This document shows, one piece after another, positions 1 to 11,696 of a stretch of DNA of 64,000 nucleotides; the first letter of the stretch is position 1, and each line of letters starts with the position of its first letter. The position numbers and the translations under genes are program-made. Under the pieces are notes generated by a model, which saw only the letters and a list, made by a program, of their open reading frames with translations, did no database searches and was not told the DNA's origin. Origin of the DNA: Collybiopsis luxurians FD-317 M1 (Eukaryota; Basidiomycota; Agaricomycetes; Agaricales; Omphalotaceae); NCBI GenBank assembly GCA_000827265.1, contig KN834866.1, positions 7,737 to 71,736 of the forward strand. The letters are read 5' to 3'.

Positions 1-1153
1 TGAACATTCCAAATTCTTACTGTCTTATCATGAGAGCCAGACACCACATATTGACCATCAGGTGAATATGCCACAGACTGAACCATAGCAGTGTGGCCTT
101 TGAGTGGCTCCACAACTTGCACTCTTGTTTGAGCATTCCAAATTCTTACTGTCTTATCATCAGAGCTAGACACCATATGTTGCCCATCAGGTGAATATGT
201 CACTGAGGTAACATAATTAATGTGGCCTTCAAGTGGCTCCCCAACCTGCACACCTGTGTGGGCATTCCAAATTCTGACTGTCTGATCATAAGAGCCGGAC
301 ACCACATATTGACCATCAGATGAATAAGCCACTGACTTAACCCATGCAGTGTGACCCCTGAGTGGCTCCCCAATTTGCACACCTGTCTGAGCATTCCAAA
401 TTCTTACTGTCCCATCTTCAGAGCCAGACACTACATATTGACCATCAGGTGAATATGTGACTGAGGTAACTGAGTCAATGTGGCCTTTGAGTGGCTCCCC
501 AACCTGCATACTTGTTTGAGCATTCCAAATTCTTACTGTCTTATCATAGGAGCTAGATGCCACATATTGACCATCAGATGAATATATTACTGAGGTAACA
601 CAATGGCTGTGGTTGTTGAGTGGCTCTCCAACCTGCACACCTGTTTGAGCATTCCAAATTCTTATTGTTGGATCCCAAGAGCCAGACACTACATATTGAC
701 CATCAGGTGAATATGCCACTGAGCTAACCCACATAGTATGGCCTTTGAGTGGCTCCCCAACCTGCACACCTGTTTCAGTATTCCAAATTCTAACTGTCTT
801 ATCATTAGAGCCAGACACCACATATTGACCATCAGGTGAATATGCCACTGAGTTAACCCACTTAGTGTGGCCATTGAGTGGCTCCCCAACCTGCATGCCT
901 GTTTGAGTATTCCAAACTCTTACTGTCTCATCCCCAGAGCCAGACACTACATATTGACCATCAGGGGAATATGCTACTGATGTAACACAATCAGTGTGGC
1001 CTTTGAGTGGCTCAGCCTGTACACCTGTTTGAGTATTCCAAATTCTTACTGTCCTATCAAAGGAGCCAGATGCGACATATTGACTATCAGGTGAATATGT
1101 CACTGAGGTAACACATGGGGTGTGTCCTTTGAGTGGCTCCCCAACCTGGATAC
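1..1153 (-). repeat. WD40 repeat array, 43-residue period
   Basis: About nine copies of a 129-nt (43-aa) repeat lie here, plus two more at 2048-2300 on the other side of the LTR. Each reads GHTxxVxSVAYSPDGQYVV, then SGSxDxTVRIWNAQTGVQVG and EPLK. I translated all of 1-1149 and found one continuous frame with no stop. One repeat near 1010 lacks a single residue in its VGEP linker (in-frame 3-nt loss). WD40 repeats fold as beta-propeller blades and act as the ligand sensor in such proteins. The high similarity between repeats, with changes concentrated at a few positions, is typical of repeat arrays undergoing unequal exchange. Confidence 0.9.
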
Positions 1154-2047
1154 TGATGTGGTGGGTGCGGTGAGAGAGAAAACAAACACCAAGAACACCC
1201 AAGAACACTAAGTTCAAAGGGGCTTTTAACAGTTGAAGTTTAAAAGGGGGTTGGAGTAGTAGTAGTAGTGTTGTTCGAGTGCACAAGTTTAAGTTCAATC
1301 AAAATCCAAATTGTAATGTCAAAACCAAAATACCAAGTTCAAACACAATAATCAAGTTTAACAAAAACACCAAACACAAAACAGAACACAGAACACCACT
1401 CTTTGACTTTAACTCTGCACCGAAGTTCTAGACTAATTCCAAACCAGATCAAATGCCTGATAAAGAGGGGGGCATCAGAACCTGCCTCTCCTTCCCATTT
1501 CCTGTCTACTTATATACTAAAATCCCTTCCCCATATAGTATTTCTGTGCAATATTAAAACTGATCCCCGCGACTATATAACCTTTTCTACCTGGGTCCCC
1601 TTCATGAGTAATGATTTATATTGCCAACTTCGGCCATCTTGTCATGTCAAATAGCCAAATTAATGACAGCTAAAATGCTGTTTCGCCATGACAGGTCTAG
1701 ACCCGGTAAAATGGGTAAATAGCCCATATGAATAATACACTTGTCTGACATTGTCTTGGCCATTCTCGGGCACTCCTGACCTTTGTGGCACCATGGACAT
1801 ATAACCCTGCACACTGTCACTGATCCATTCTCGTGCAAGTCTAGTCAGATACACTTGGAAAAACACTAAGTCCCTTTGACTTGGCTAGTATAGAATTAAA
1901 CTAAGGGATTCTATAATCACTGTACTGAGAGTATAACTCTGCTCACTGCCAGACTACAAGGTGAATCTGTACATTTTATAGACTTGTAGTTGTCTCTGAT
2001 GAGGAGCCAAGCTCGGAAAAGTATATGGTATGACAGCAGTCATATCA
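1154..2047 (-). mobile_element. Solo LTR of a retrotransposon (894 bp), 4-bp target duplication
   Basis: In element orientation (minus strand) it starts TGATATGACTGCTGTCATA and ends CACCACATCA. It is flanked by a perfect 4-bp duplication ATAC (1150-1153 and 2048-2051). Removing the element and one ATAC restores an uninterrupted WD40 reading frame (AQTGI then QVGEP). There is no internal gag/pol sequence, so it is a solo LTR left by LTR-LTR recombination. The second copy, at 45708-46588, lies in the opposite orientation. The 83-codon open frame inside (1403-1654) is not a gene: it is simply shared by both LTR copies. Confidence 0.85.
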
Positions 2048-4742
2048 ATACCTGTTTGAGCATTCCAAATTCTTATTGTCTTATCATCAGAGCCAGACAC
2101 CACATATTGACCATTAGGTGAATATGCCACTGACTGAACCCTATCAGTGTGGCCATTGAGTGGCTTCCCAACCTGAACACCTGTTTGAGCATTCCAAATT
2201 CTCACTGTCTTATCATGAGAGCCAAAGGCCACATATTGACCATCAGGTGAATATGCTACAGAATTCACCTCACCAGTGATGTGTATCACATGCAATGTTT
2301 TTTCCCATCTTATAGCATGTCCACTTCTTGTTACATTTACAGCTTTATTCAGATAAGCAATCATGATCTCCCTCAGCAATAATTCAGAAGGTAACAGTGC
2401 AATTCCAGATATATAGAGATGTGGAGTACTCTCATGTAATGCTGTAAAAAAGACATTTGTAAATTGCGCCAACTCCTGCATTCTTCTCAGAACATCTGTG
2501 TCCTAGTTTGGGATCAGTCATTGCTCACTCATCCATTATTTGCCCTTACCTTAATCCTCTGTGCCCATTTTTTCAGTCCCCTTGCACTGAGTATTATCCT
2601 ATTGACCCTCCCCATTAAACTCATGCATTCCATCCAGAATATTATTTGACAACTACTTGTAAAATCTCTTACCCCTTGAACAATCAATTCTGTTACTTCA
2701 GCATTCTCCGCATGGTTTGTCCACCATTGTGCACTGTACTGTAATTGAGATGAGATACATTGATCAATTCTTTTTCCCAAATCCTCTATTTCACAATTTG
2801 GAATTGAAGATGTGTTCAAATTGCAGATGTTGAATTTCAGTTCTGTCATCAGTACTTTCATACAGATCTCAGCCAAATTCTGGTGTTGGGAGATCCTTTC
2901 AATTTTGAACTCTGATGGACATTGTTCTGAGCTTAAGAATTCTGCCAAAGACAAATGGTAATAGACCTTTCCATTATTCACATATAATACTGCTTTCAAA
3001 ACATCAATGACTTTCCTCACTACCGAAGAGGTCAAATTTGACTCCAGCCTAAGCATTGTGGCTAGAGTATCAATTGTTAAAGGCTCAAAAGCAGTAATGA
3101 TCAAGCCTATAATCAGTTGGTAGTGGTGTTGACTTTGTTTATTAGTGAAGTACTGCTTCAAAATCTCCGTATACAGGTCATACAATCTAGTATGTGGGTG
3201 CTCCATTTCACTGTCTGACTGTAACACAATCTGGATATTAGCTGCTATGTCCATCCCTGATGCTATGAATTCTACTGCTGTATTGGCCCAGATGAAAAGA
3301 CCATCGGCTTTAGATGCTAGATTAGGTATGTCACTTTTTATATCATCATAAGAATCTGCCAATCTTTCCTTCAAAAACCTTTCAACATCTTGATGAGCAG
3401 TATATTTTAGAGTTAAGTCAAATGACTGAAAATGATTCTTGTTCATTGCTTTTTGAATTTCACTATTTGGGCGACTAGTTACTATAACTCGAATCCACTG
3501 CATTTGGTTCAAGTGACTTTGCAGCTGGTCAAGCAAGGTGGACCGCTCCATAGGGTCTCCCCACTCATCTAGTCCATCAATAATAATGACAGTGGGGTTC
3601 ATTCCACTGATTGTGTACAATGGTTCACAGACAATAGACAACTGCTCCTTTAAAGGGATACTGTCTATCTGTAGGGAAACATCCATTTCAAGTACATCTA
3701 ATAAAGCTTTGGCATATTCTGGATATAACTTTGCTAGATGGTAGCCAATGGCACCAAAATAGAGGTATCACTTGTGCCTTGACCTTTTATGCAATGAAAG
3801 GTCACTGCCAAGGAAACTTTATTTTTCAATTTCCTGAGCTTTTCAGCAAGTGTGACTGCTATTGCACTCTTGCCGCTTCCAGCTAACCCATGGATCCAGG
3901 CCATACGGCTGTCTGGCTTGAGAACCCATTCACAGAGCTCATTAAGAACTGTAATCCGAGTTCCTTCCATGCAGCTGACTTTCTTTTTGACAGGATTAAT
4001 GATCAGGTTGAGCTTTTCTTTGAGATGATCGATTTTATCTTTTCCTGTTTCCATAGGATTACCATTTTTGGCTGTTAGCAATTGGGATGCACTTTACCAT
4101 AATGATAGTGAATCTCATTTGCAGCATTGAAGTGTGATCCTTGTATTACAAAGTCGTATGCACCTGATAGTATAGATCCTGGAGGTGCAACAGATCTTTG
4201 CCCTGTGATCCTGGGTTAGAAAAACATAATTCATGGTAACTCAGTCACTTGCAATGAGCATCGCTTTCGGGCGAACGACGTCTTTTCGACATAGTCACTG
4301 GTAGATGATGGTCGTTAACAAGAAGTAAACAGGTCATGTGATTGAACAGTGTGAAAATCGACCCAACTGTCTGATCGTATTTACACCACGGCACCAACTC
4401 CGAATGACATGTGCCAATTATCCTTCCTCGTGTTCACCACTACGTGTCTCCCCTCGGCTTTAAGCTTCCGTTCCAGTTATCTTTTGTGCCAAGCATCATC
4501 ATGTGAGTACAATTTTGGTTTAATGTCCCGTTCTGGAGTGTTTCTTTTTCTTTACTACTGCATTACGTATATGTCTTGACAATTTTCAGAACGTTAGGAA
4601 GGCAGTGAAGGGTGCAAAATATCTACAGGCTCATGCTAAGTCTTTTTTATGACATGAATGTGTAATTAGAGCAAGAAAAGAAAAATGACCTCTGTCATTC
4701 TATGTCCAATCCACCATTCAAGATTCTCCTTTGAATATTTAG

Positions 4743-4775
4743 GGCTGCAAGGATCCTGTTCCGGATCTTGCAGCC
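4743..4775. repeat. Short near-perfect inverted repeat
   Basis: GGCTGCAAGGATCC and GGATCTTGCAGCC face each other across a few bases, with one base of difference between the arms. It could be a transposon end or a hairpin; nothing nearby decides. Confidence 0.5.
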
Positions 4776-5360
4776 GATAACACCCTCGATGCTTACCTTG
4801 TATACAAAATGCGATATTGCGAGCAAAATTGATCCACTCAATATGAGGGATTTAGTTTGAATTGATTGAGGTAAGAGGCGGTCAAGTACAGTTGTTTAAA
4901 CTGGATATTATTTTCTCTCTCATCTTCCCCTATTTTTAGATTGAAGCAGCCTCTATCGAGAACATATAGATGAAGCTCACACGCTTCTGTTCCTGCCCGT
5001 CAGTCTGGGCAAGCCGGATCGGTAACGAGAGCCGGGCCTGATTAGTGTAGATGAGCCAAACTGGATGGCGCCACTTTACTGTCTTGCAAACGTCAGTGGT
5101 GAGTCGGCTGGGGAAGATACCACAGGTATGGACACTGCGGGGTGTTAAAGTAGACGCGTAAGGTACGCGACTGGTCATGTGGGCGTGGTGTCCTGTGGCA
5201 CTGCGACAATGCATTCTGGGTCAAAGATGTAAGTTACAACTTTGCCTCCGTGCGGGTTTCCAAGCATATCCGCTCCGCACTCCAATCTCCTTTATGTTAT
5301 TCCTAATCCTTTATCCACCTCTTCACTATTTATACACTTTAGGTATCTTGACCACCCTCA

Positions 5361-5520
5361 GAACCTTTCCGTCGTTCTGAGGGTACGTCTTTCACTCTAC
5401 TATTTCCTATTTTATAGTATACTGATCATACATACTAAAGACCTGTGTACTTACTTAGGAGATAGGTAATAGAGAACCTTTCCGTCGTTCTGAGGACCTG
5501 TGTACTTACTTAGGAGACAG
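5361..5520. repeat. Interleaved short direct repeats
   Basis: GAACCTTTCCGTCGTTCTGA occurs near 5361 and again near 5474. ACCTGTGTACTTACTTAGGA occurs at 5441 and near 5496. This is consistent with a small local duplication of about 60-110 bp followed by drift. Confidence 0.6.
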
Positions 5521-5989
5521 ATTTAACACGGGGAATTCACGATACCTGTTGGGAAGAAAGCCAAAGGTTTTATGGAGCTTCGGAACAAAATTCTCACATT
5601 TTTCGCAACGAGGCTTTTTAGAATGACGTTGCAGCAACTATGGTGAGAATATTTGTAAGTTAAAATAACCTCACCATAACCTCAACATGTCCTCGATTTA
5701 AGGATAATCTTCGAATAACCTCGGCGATATTATTTTAACAAGCTTCAATGTAAAAAATGCGAACTCTTTGTTCCGAACCTCTGGAAAACCTCTGGCTTTC
5801 TGTGTCGCCAGCATTGCAAAATCCCCGCAGTGGGAGTAAAATTAACAAGTTAGAAGCCTATCCTGTAGGTTTAAATGCCAAGTACACTGAAGAGCTGCAG
5901 TGGAATATCGCTGGGGAACGACCGCAGGACTTCAATACCGCTGGGTCTGATAAAGGCCGGCAGGAAAGAAGGGTAGGATTAGAGAAATC

Positions 5990-8440
5990 ACAGCTCAGAT
6001 TACAGATTTGAGTGATGCTCTAAGGAGAATAAACAACTTGCCCTCGAGTCTTCACACAACTCCACTTGATAGGCCCGTGATTTCTTTTCACCCCCTGCCA
6101 TCTATCCATTCTCCTCCTTCCCCAGATACCGATTACCCCAGGCCCAAATTAGTTGATATTAAGGCATACTTCCGACTCTGATTACGGTGCTGCTGGTGGT
6201 GGCAGAAGCAAAGATAGTCGTGCGACAGAAAAGATCCTAATGTTGAGGATGCAAGCAAGATAAGAAAGCCAGGCCGGTGATGATGCTCCACAACCACTCT
6301 ATAACGACAGCATTACATCCGAAAGGGCCTAACCGTGTGTTGGAAGGGAGCTAAACATTGGTAAATCTGCGTATATCGTGAGTGGTGAAGTGGAGCAAAA
6401 AAAAGTATACAGCGCATCGGTTGGGGAGAGCGTTGAATCAAGAATTGGTTGTGTCGACAACAGTCGAGCTACCTACTCGTTTGCGAGATGCTCATCTTTG
6501 TATTCCTACCTTCAGCTAGAATAGATAGGTCATGGAAGAAAGAGAGGCTTTTGTATTCCTTACCAAGTCAAATCTTGTGAAACATCCGGACACAGTGGCA
6601 ACTCGATCGGAATTGAAGCCAAATGATTTTTTTACGTGACTTGCTGCAACAGCACTAGGGAGAGAACGGTGGACTCACTTGCATGACTCGCAACTCGGCA
6701 GAAATCGACGAGACGTATCATGCGAGACTCCAGCGAGGATTTGGGGTGATTCACCACTAGTATTATGCTGTTCCTGCGTATCGCTGGATTCCCCAATCTT
6801 TGAGTATAGACATACTCCTTAAGGTCGGAGGGGAAGGGTTCGGTGTAAGAATTAAAGCCTTGGTTTTGCGCGGTTTAGCTGGTGGCAGGCATAGACGAAC
6901 GGCGGTGGAGGAAAAGCGGAGGGGCAATGGTCGAAACAAAATATCCGAGTGAGCACCAAACAACTGCCCTATTACTCCTATATTTGAATCTGGGTATGCA
7001 ACCCGTCGTAATTGACGAATCGCCGCAAGGCTGTATGGCTCATTCTCTAGCAAAAAGTTCAATCATTTTTGTTTTTCTAGGAAACGAATGGCTCTTCCGC
7101 AAGATTTTATACTAAAAAGTGGAAATTTTTTCGGGACGGGGTCAGATTGCAATTTCAGAGAATATAGAAGCTCTACAACTCTTCAAAGCTCGAATAAAAC
7201 TTAATGAGAACGATGAGAAAGCGAAAGGAACGAGCGTCTATATTTTGCCACACAAGGGCAATATCGGGCCAGGACGAAATAACTGCTTGCCTTTCCCGCT
7301 TACCACCGACAGCAAAACGCTTTGCTATGCTGCGACCTTTGATATTTCGACCTGTTATGCGCCGCAAAGTTGTCTACTCCACTCTCTTTGCATCTACTGG
7401 CTCCAGGCTCCAATCCCCAAGTTGAAGCCGCTCAAAAGAAAGCTCAGGAGGTCTTTATGAGCACGCAGCGGACGGGGAGCAATGATTTTGACAGCGCGAA
7501 CACGATGGCAGGACCCTTAAGGGAGATGGTGGCGAAGTATAAGGGATCGTCGGGCCAGAGGGCTGGAAACTTGCTCGGATGTAAGTTTTTCTTTTGCGAC
7601 AAATTTTTTTGTCTTGTTTTTCTTGATTTGAATGTGTACGACAAGCTCTGAACTTAATTTCTGATTTCAATTTCGCATATTGACTATATATCCTTACTCT
7701 TTTCAGTGAAATCGTGAAACACGTCCACCGCGCTGAAGGCCTCTCACCTCCTTCCGTCGAGACCGTCCGGTCAATATGTGGGACTTTCTTCATATGCCTC
7801 ATCAGTCGCGCTTTCGCAAAAGGCTGTGAGCTCTAGTGAAAGCATGAGAATAGGGATATACGGATTGGAGGGGTACGCAATTCTCAAGGTACGTTTTTCA
7901 TTCTCCTATTCTGGACTCTGTCTAACTGTAATCATTACCTTGTTTCGGTTTAGATTCGTGAGATGGCTGGTATGACAAATATCGTCGGTTACCAGCTCAA
8001 TTAGCATCTCTACGTGCTCGAAAAAATATAGCTTCTTTAGAGCTATAATCATTCCCTTTTTCGCTTACAACGTGCCTGCGGACTCACGTCCCCTTCATGG
8101 TCCAACGTCTGGTTTCCCGCTGCCACCCTGCCACCCGTGATCTCTTGGTCATCTTGCCTACCACCGCTTGATGCTACGTATACCGCTGGGCTGTTTGTCA
8201 CCTTTCGAAATCCTGTTACCGTACGATAGATGAAATTTTATTCACCTTTTTTTTTTTCTATCGAAAGAAGGATTGTATTGTTGAGCGAAAACCTCTGCGA
8301 GGTTGTCCGATTTCGAAGAGACCCAAAGTCCCTTTTAATCATCATTATGTAGCCCCGACGACCGAGACGTTTCTGCTGGTTGCGGCACGTGTATACGCCA
8401 CGGTCTGAATATCTGTGTGGTGCATCCACGCTACTAGAAG
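5990..8440 (+). repeat. Left half of a degenerate 2.4-kb tandem duplication
   Basis: This stretch matches 8470-10760 in order: the leader near 6020 against 8520, the block near 6190-6320 against 8690-8830, the block near 6480 against 8970, and the ATP20-like exons near 7150-8000 against 9540-10440. Indels and substitutions are frequent, so the duplication is old. Confidence 0.65.
7327..8004 (+). pseudogene. ATP synthase subunit g (ATP20) pseudogene, copy 1
   Basis: Subunit g is a small inner-membrane protein of mitochondrial F1Fo ATP synthase that supports dimer formation. An ATG at 7327 opens a presequence-like stretch (MLRPLIFRPVMRRK). A different frame then carries EAAQKKAQEV and GQRAGNLLG, which is typical of the N-terminal exon of fungal ATP20. 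After an intron-like gap (GTAAGT at 7581) come EIVKHVHRAEGL and YGLEGYAILK. A second clean intron (GTACGT...TTTAG) leads to a last exon ending IVGYQLN and TAG at 8002-8004. The family C terminus is normally GEIIGRRxLVGYK, so the GRR motif has been lost here. The presequence and body are in different frames, hence pseudogene. Confidence 0.65.
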
Positions 8441-8469
8441 GTCGGAGAAAGAAAGCGAGGGAGGGTAGG

Positions 8470-10760
8470 AGAAAGTGTCTGCATATCGCTCCTCAGAATA
8501 CAAATGCGAAGAATGGTCTCAGGAGAACAATGAACTTACCTCCGAGTCCCCACACAACTTCAGTTAATATGCTCATCGTTCCCCCATCTTAATCCTTCGT
8601 TTGTCTCCCGCCATTTATTCATTCTCTTCCTCGTCCGGATACCACACACTTGAAGCCTCGAATTCGTAATATCGACGCGTAGCTCTGACTCTGATTGGGG
8701 TGCAGTTCTGCTGGTGACGGGGAAAGTGATGATAGTCGTGCGGTGGAAGAGATGCATATGTCGGAGGATGCGAGCAAGACAAGCCGGTTATGACATTCGA
8801 TAACCACTCTATTACGACAGTCTTGTGTCCGCAAGGGACTAATGTATGCTGGAAGGTAGCTAAAGTGGGTGATCTACGTATGTTGTGAGTGTTGAAGTAG
8901 AGCAAGAGGGAGAGTGTAGCATGAGAAAACTTTGCAGTAGGGAATCAGCACCGAGTCAATAATTGGTTCGGTGGGCAACAGCGGAGCTACCTACACGTCT
9001 GCAACTTACTCGTCTTTGTACTCCTACCCTGAGCCGGAATTGCTGTGTCGTGGAAAAAAAAATTATGTGGGCCAGGAGCGACCAGCACGACGGCGAAGGA
9101 TCCTAGGTATGGAAAGCAGTTCTATTCAAGTCAGATCTTGTGGAGAATCCGGAGACAGTAATGACAAACCAGACTTAACGCCAAATCCCGGTGGGTTGTG
9201 AACGTGAATTGCCGCAATAAGATTACGAAGGATATGACGGTGGACTCAGCAGCGCAGACTCCCTTGCGTGGCCCGCAACTCGGCTGGAACCGACGCGACG
9301 TCTCATACAGGACTCCGAGTGCTGCTTATGAGGTTTTCCAGCCACTCCACACTGGGATCATACCGTTAAGGCGTATCGCTGGACATCCTACTCGTTCTGT
9401 GTAAATATGCTCGGAGGCTGCTCCCTGGTGGAAATCAGAGGAAAGGAGTGATGATCGTCTGCATGCCTGGTGGCAGGCATACGCGGAACGCTCATCTTAA
9501 TAAGACTGCGGTTCTAAAAGCAGGGTTAGATCAGCTCCAGATGATATAGAAGCTCTACAACTCCTCATAACTTGAGTAAAACTCCGAGTGGATGAGAACG
9601 ATAAGAAGGCGAGCGCTTAAATCTTTCCGCAAGATCGGGCCGTGACGGGAATAGCTGCTTGTCCTTTCCCACCTACTTACCACCGACAGTCCCCAAATGC
9701 TTTGCAACGCTGTGACTGTCAACATTGCAACTTGCTTTACGCAGCAGAGTCCTCTAACTTTTCTGCTTCGCATCTAATGGCTCCAATCCCCAAGCTGAGG
9801 CCGCCCAAAAGAAGACTCAGGAAAATCCTTTCGACCATGTAACAGACGGCGAGCAAAGCTCTTAACAGCGCGAAAAAGATAGCAGGACCTTTATGGGAGA
9901 CAGCGGCAGAGTATATGGCTTCTGCTTCGAAAGCTGCTAGCCCTTTGGGTCAGAGGGCTGGAACCTTACTCGGATGTAAGTTTTTCTTAAGCCCCAGATC
10001 TTTTTCTCGTGTTCTTCTTGCTTTGGATTCGTTTAGTGAGCTCGGAACTGAGCTTCTGCTTCTAAATGTAGCGTATCAATAACGAGCTCTGTATAACCTT
10101 GCTGTTTTCCGTGAAATCTTGAAACACGTCCACCGCGCTGAAGGCCTTTCATCTCCCTCCGCCGAGACCGTCAGGTCGGAATACAGAACTCTCCTGTCGA
10201 ACGCTACCTCAGTCGCGCTCTGGAAGAAGGCTGTGAGCCCTGGAGAAGTTTTGAGAGTAGGGATTTACGGGTTGGAGGCGTACGGAGTTTTCAAGGTTCG
10301 TTTTATCATTCGATTAATGTGGACTCATTTCCGACTGTGTGATCCGCTTCGGAGTGGTGAAATAGTCGGACGGAGGAGTATCGTCGGTTACAAGCTCGAT
10401 TCGGTTTGCTACTTGGCTCGAAGAAATATAGCTTCGTTATAGAATTATCAACATACCCTTTTGCGCTTATAACATGCCAGCTGCCTCATCCCCCTTCGCG
10501 ATCGCACATCTGGCTCAATGTTACTACCCTGGTACTCTTGATCTCTTGGTTATCATGCCCATGACCGTTTGATGCTACATATGTTGTTGTACTGTTTGAC
10601 ACCGTTCGAAATCCTTTTACCATACATTAGATGAAATTTCATTCATCTTTTTCTTTCCATTAAAGGGTACCGAAAGCTCAGTTGGCCAAGTGAAGACCGA
10701 ACCCGTCAGTCGGTTGCAAAGGGACTAAAGGTCCGTTTTATGTAGCCCCGACAACTCATA
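8470..10760 (+). repeat. Right half of the degenerate 2.4-kb tandem duplication
   Basis: Collinear with 5990-8440 and carrying the second ATP20-like pseudogene. The 3' parts also align (pyrimidine-rich stretch near 10640 against 8250, and the 'tttatgtagccccgac' block near 10740 against 8340). Confidence 0.65.
9690..10442 (+). pseudogene. ATP synthase subunit g (ATP20) pseudogene, copy 2
   Basis: This is the clearest ATP20 homology in the window. The second exon reads YNLAVFREILKHVHRAEGL, then a stretch ending GIYGLEAYGVFK, and after a broken intron EIVGRRSIVGYKL. These are the hallmark motifs of subunit g (compare GEIIGRRKLVGYK in yeast Atp20). The first exon (AEAAQKKTQE, then SALNSAKKIAGPL-like sequence) is split by a frameshift and an in-frame TAA near 9840. 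The last intron lacks a usable acceptor, so the gene cannot give a full product. Confidence 0.7.
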
Positions 10761-11696
10761 TGTCATGCTAGTCTCAACCAATGGGACTTCTAGCTTCTCG
10801 GTCGTGGACTTTGGCCAGAATGGTCTGCGCACCTGCGTCCAGGTTAAGACTGGTTCGGAGAAACAAACCTGGGTTGAACGGAAGATAAGTGGGTACTGGT
10901 AATTAATTATTTTTTTTTTGACTGTGGGTTACAGAACGTAATCAACGTTGGTGTTGGGCGTTGGATTGGAGAGAATCAATCGTACGCCGGCCGGATGGGA
11001 GACAGCGAAAAGATTCTTAGGGCGGTCGAAGCACTATTTGAAATGCTCATGACGGAAGCTGACAAGGTGGTATAAATTGGCTTATAGTCCGGTGTGTGCA
11101 GGAATGAATGTAAGCTTCGATTCTGTTCGTCTCTCGCTATCTGGTGAGCACTGTGGAAGACTTTGCTTGCGTGCTTGGAAGGAATTTCTGGAGATTTCTT
11201 GGATCTGCTTTAATTCAGAATTACAGCCGGTTAATGCGAAGCGAGTGAATTAGACAACTCTGCTTATAAGAGCGAGCCAACGTGTTGAAGGAGCTGTTGG
11301 CGATCTTGGATGCAGCGTTGCCAGTGCCGGCTCACTTGGGTCGCTCGCTTTCATGTCGATATTGCTAATCGATTGATTCACTGAATACCTTCCTTTGCAT
11401 ACTGCTCCAAGACGGACTCGAAGTGTTTCGTTTCAGCTTGCGGCTGCGTATCTAATCTCAAATGAAGGGTCACTCTCGGAGGGTAGGAATTTGATTCGAA
11501 TACCCGAGAGCGAGAGAATCATTCGAGGAACGGGGGTAAAGGTATGCCTGCAGTCTTAAGATATTCTTCTTCATACGAATGTCGATGTATCCCTTAATCT
11601 TAGTCTCGACCCATATTCTTCATTGAAGCTCGAAGCTACGCAAGACCTGCCCGTTCCAGCAGTTTCTCGTATCCACTCTACTCTGGCCGTCTAGCT
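10755..11696 (+). other. Coding-looking exons of an unidentified, probably decayed gene
   Basis: Three stretches look like real exons. Around 10770-10900 an open frame reads STNGTSSFSVVDFGQNGLRT. Around 10936-11078, after a TTACAG acceptor, the frame reads NVINVGVGRWIGENQSYAGR and ends at TAA. Around 11440-11540 LAAAYLISNEGSLSEGRNLI is followed by a GTATGC donor, and after an acceptor near 11630 by LEATQDLPVPAVSRIHSTLA and TAG near 11694. The 11.4-11.7 kb join is in phase; the 10.9 kb join is not. I do not recognise the family. Confidence 0.35.

Larger units (their letters stand above)
1..4202 (-). pseudogene. NACHT-WD40 STAND protein (NLR-like), interrupted by a solo LTR
   Basis: Fungal NLR-like proteins are NTP-driven signalling ATPases linked to allorecognition and regulated cell death. 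Read on the minus strand, an exon at 4202-4098 encodes the short N-terminal motif that precedes NACHT domains in basidiomycetes (SGAYDFVIQGSHF). A 53-nt intron (4097-4045, branch CTAAC) leads to the NACHT exon: P-loop GLAGSGKSAIA near 3880 and Walker B IIIDGLDEWGD near 3580. A 47-nt intron (2549-2503) joins in frame to the linker and WD40 repeats. Two lesions are visible. A single T is missing from a T run (plus-strand AAAA at 3756-3759), which stops the NACHT frame at a TAG; the frame resumes at once in the next phase with family-like sequence. A solo LTR sits inside the WD40 domain at 1154-2047. Downstream of the LTR the WD40 frame is open to the window edge, so the gene continues beyond position 1. 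The true first exon lies upstream of an acceptor at 4203 and was not resolved. Confidence 0.85.
4203..5990. other. No supported gene
   Basis: The 5' end of the NACHT gene and its promoter should lie just above 4203. Beyond that I see only short unsupported open frames, one short inverted repeat and one short direct repeat (listed separately). Confidence 0.5.

Noticed and set aside
200..889. Minus-strand open frames of 64-66 codons
   Set aside because: Off-frame shadows of the WD40 repeats; the real frame is continuous and leaves the window.
1403..1654. 83-codon open frame, with a similar frame at 46351-46100
   Set aside because: Both lie inside the two LTR copies; similarity reflects the shared repeat, not a gene.
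4936..5214. 92-codon minus-strand open frame
   Set aside because: No family-like sequence, no splice context, and overlapped by frames on the other strand.
5757..6011. 84-codon open frame
   Set aside because: Composition and context give no support; the region is decaying duplication flank.
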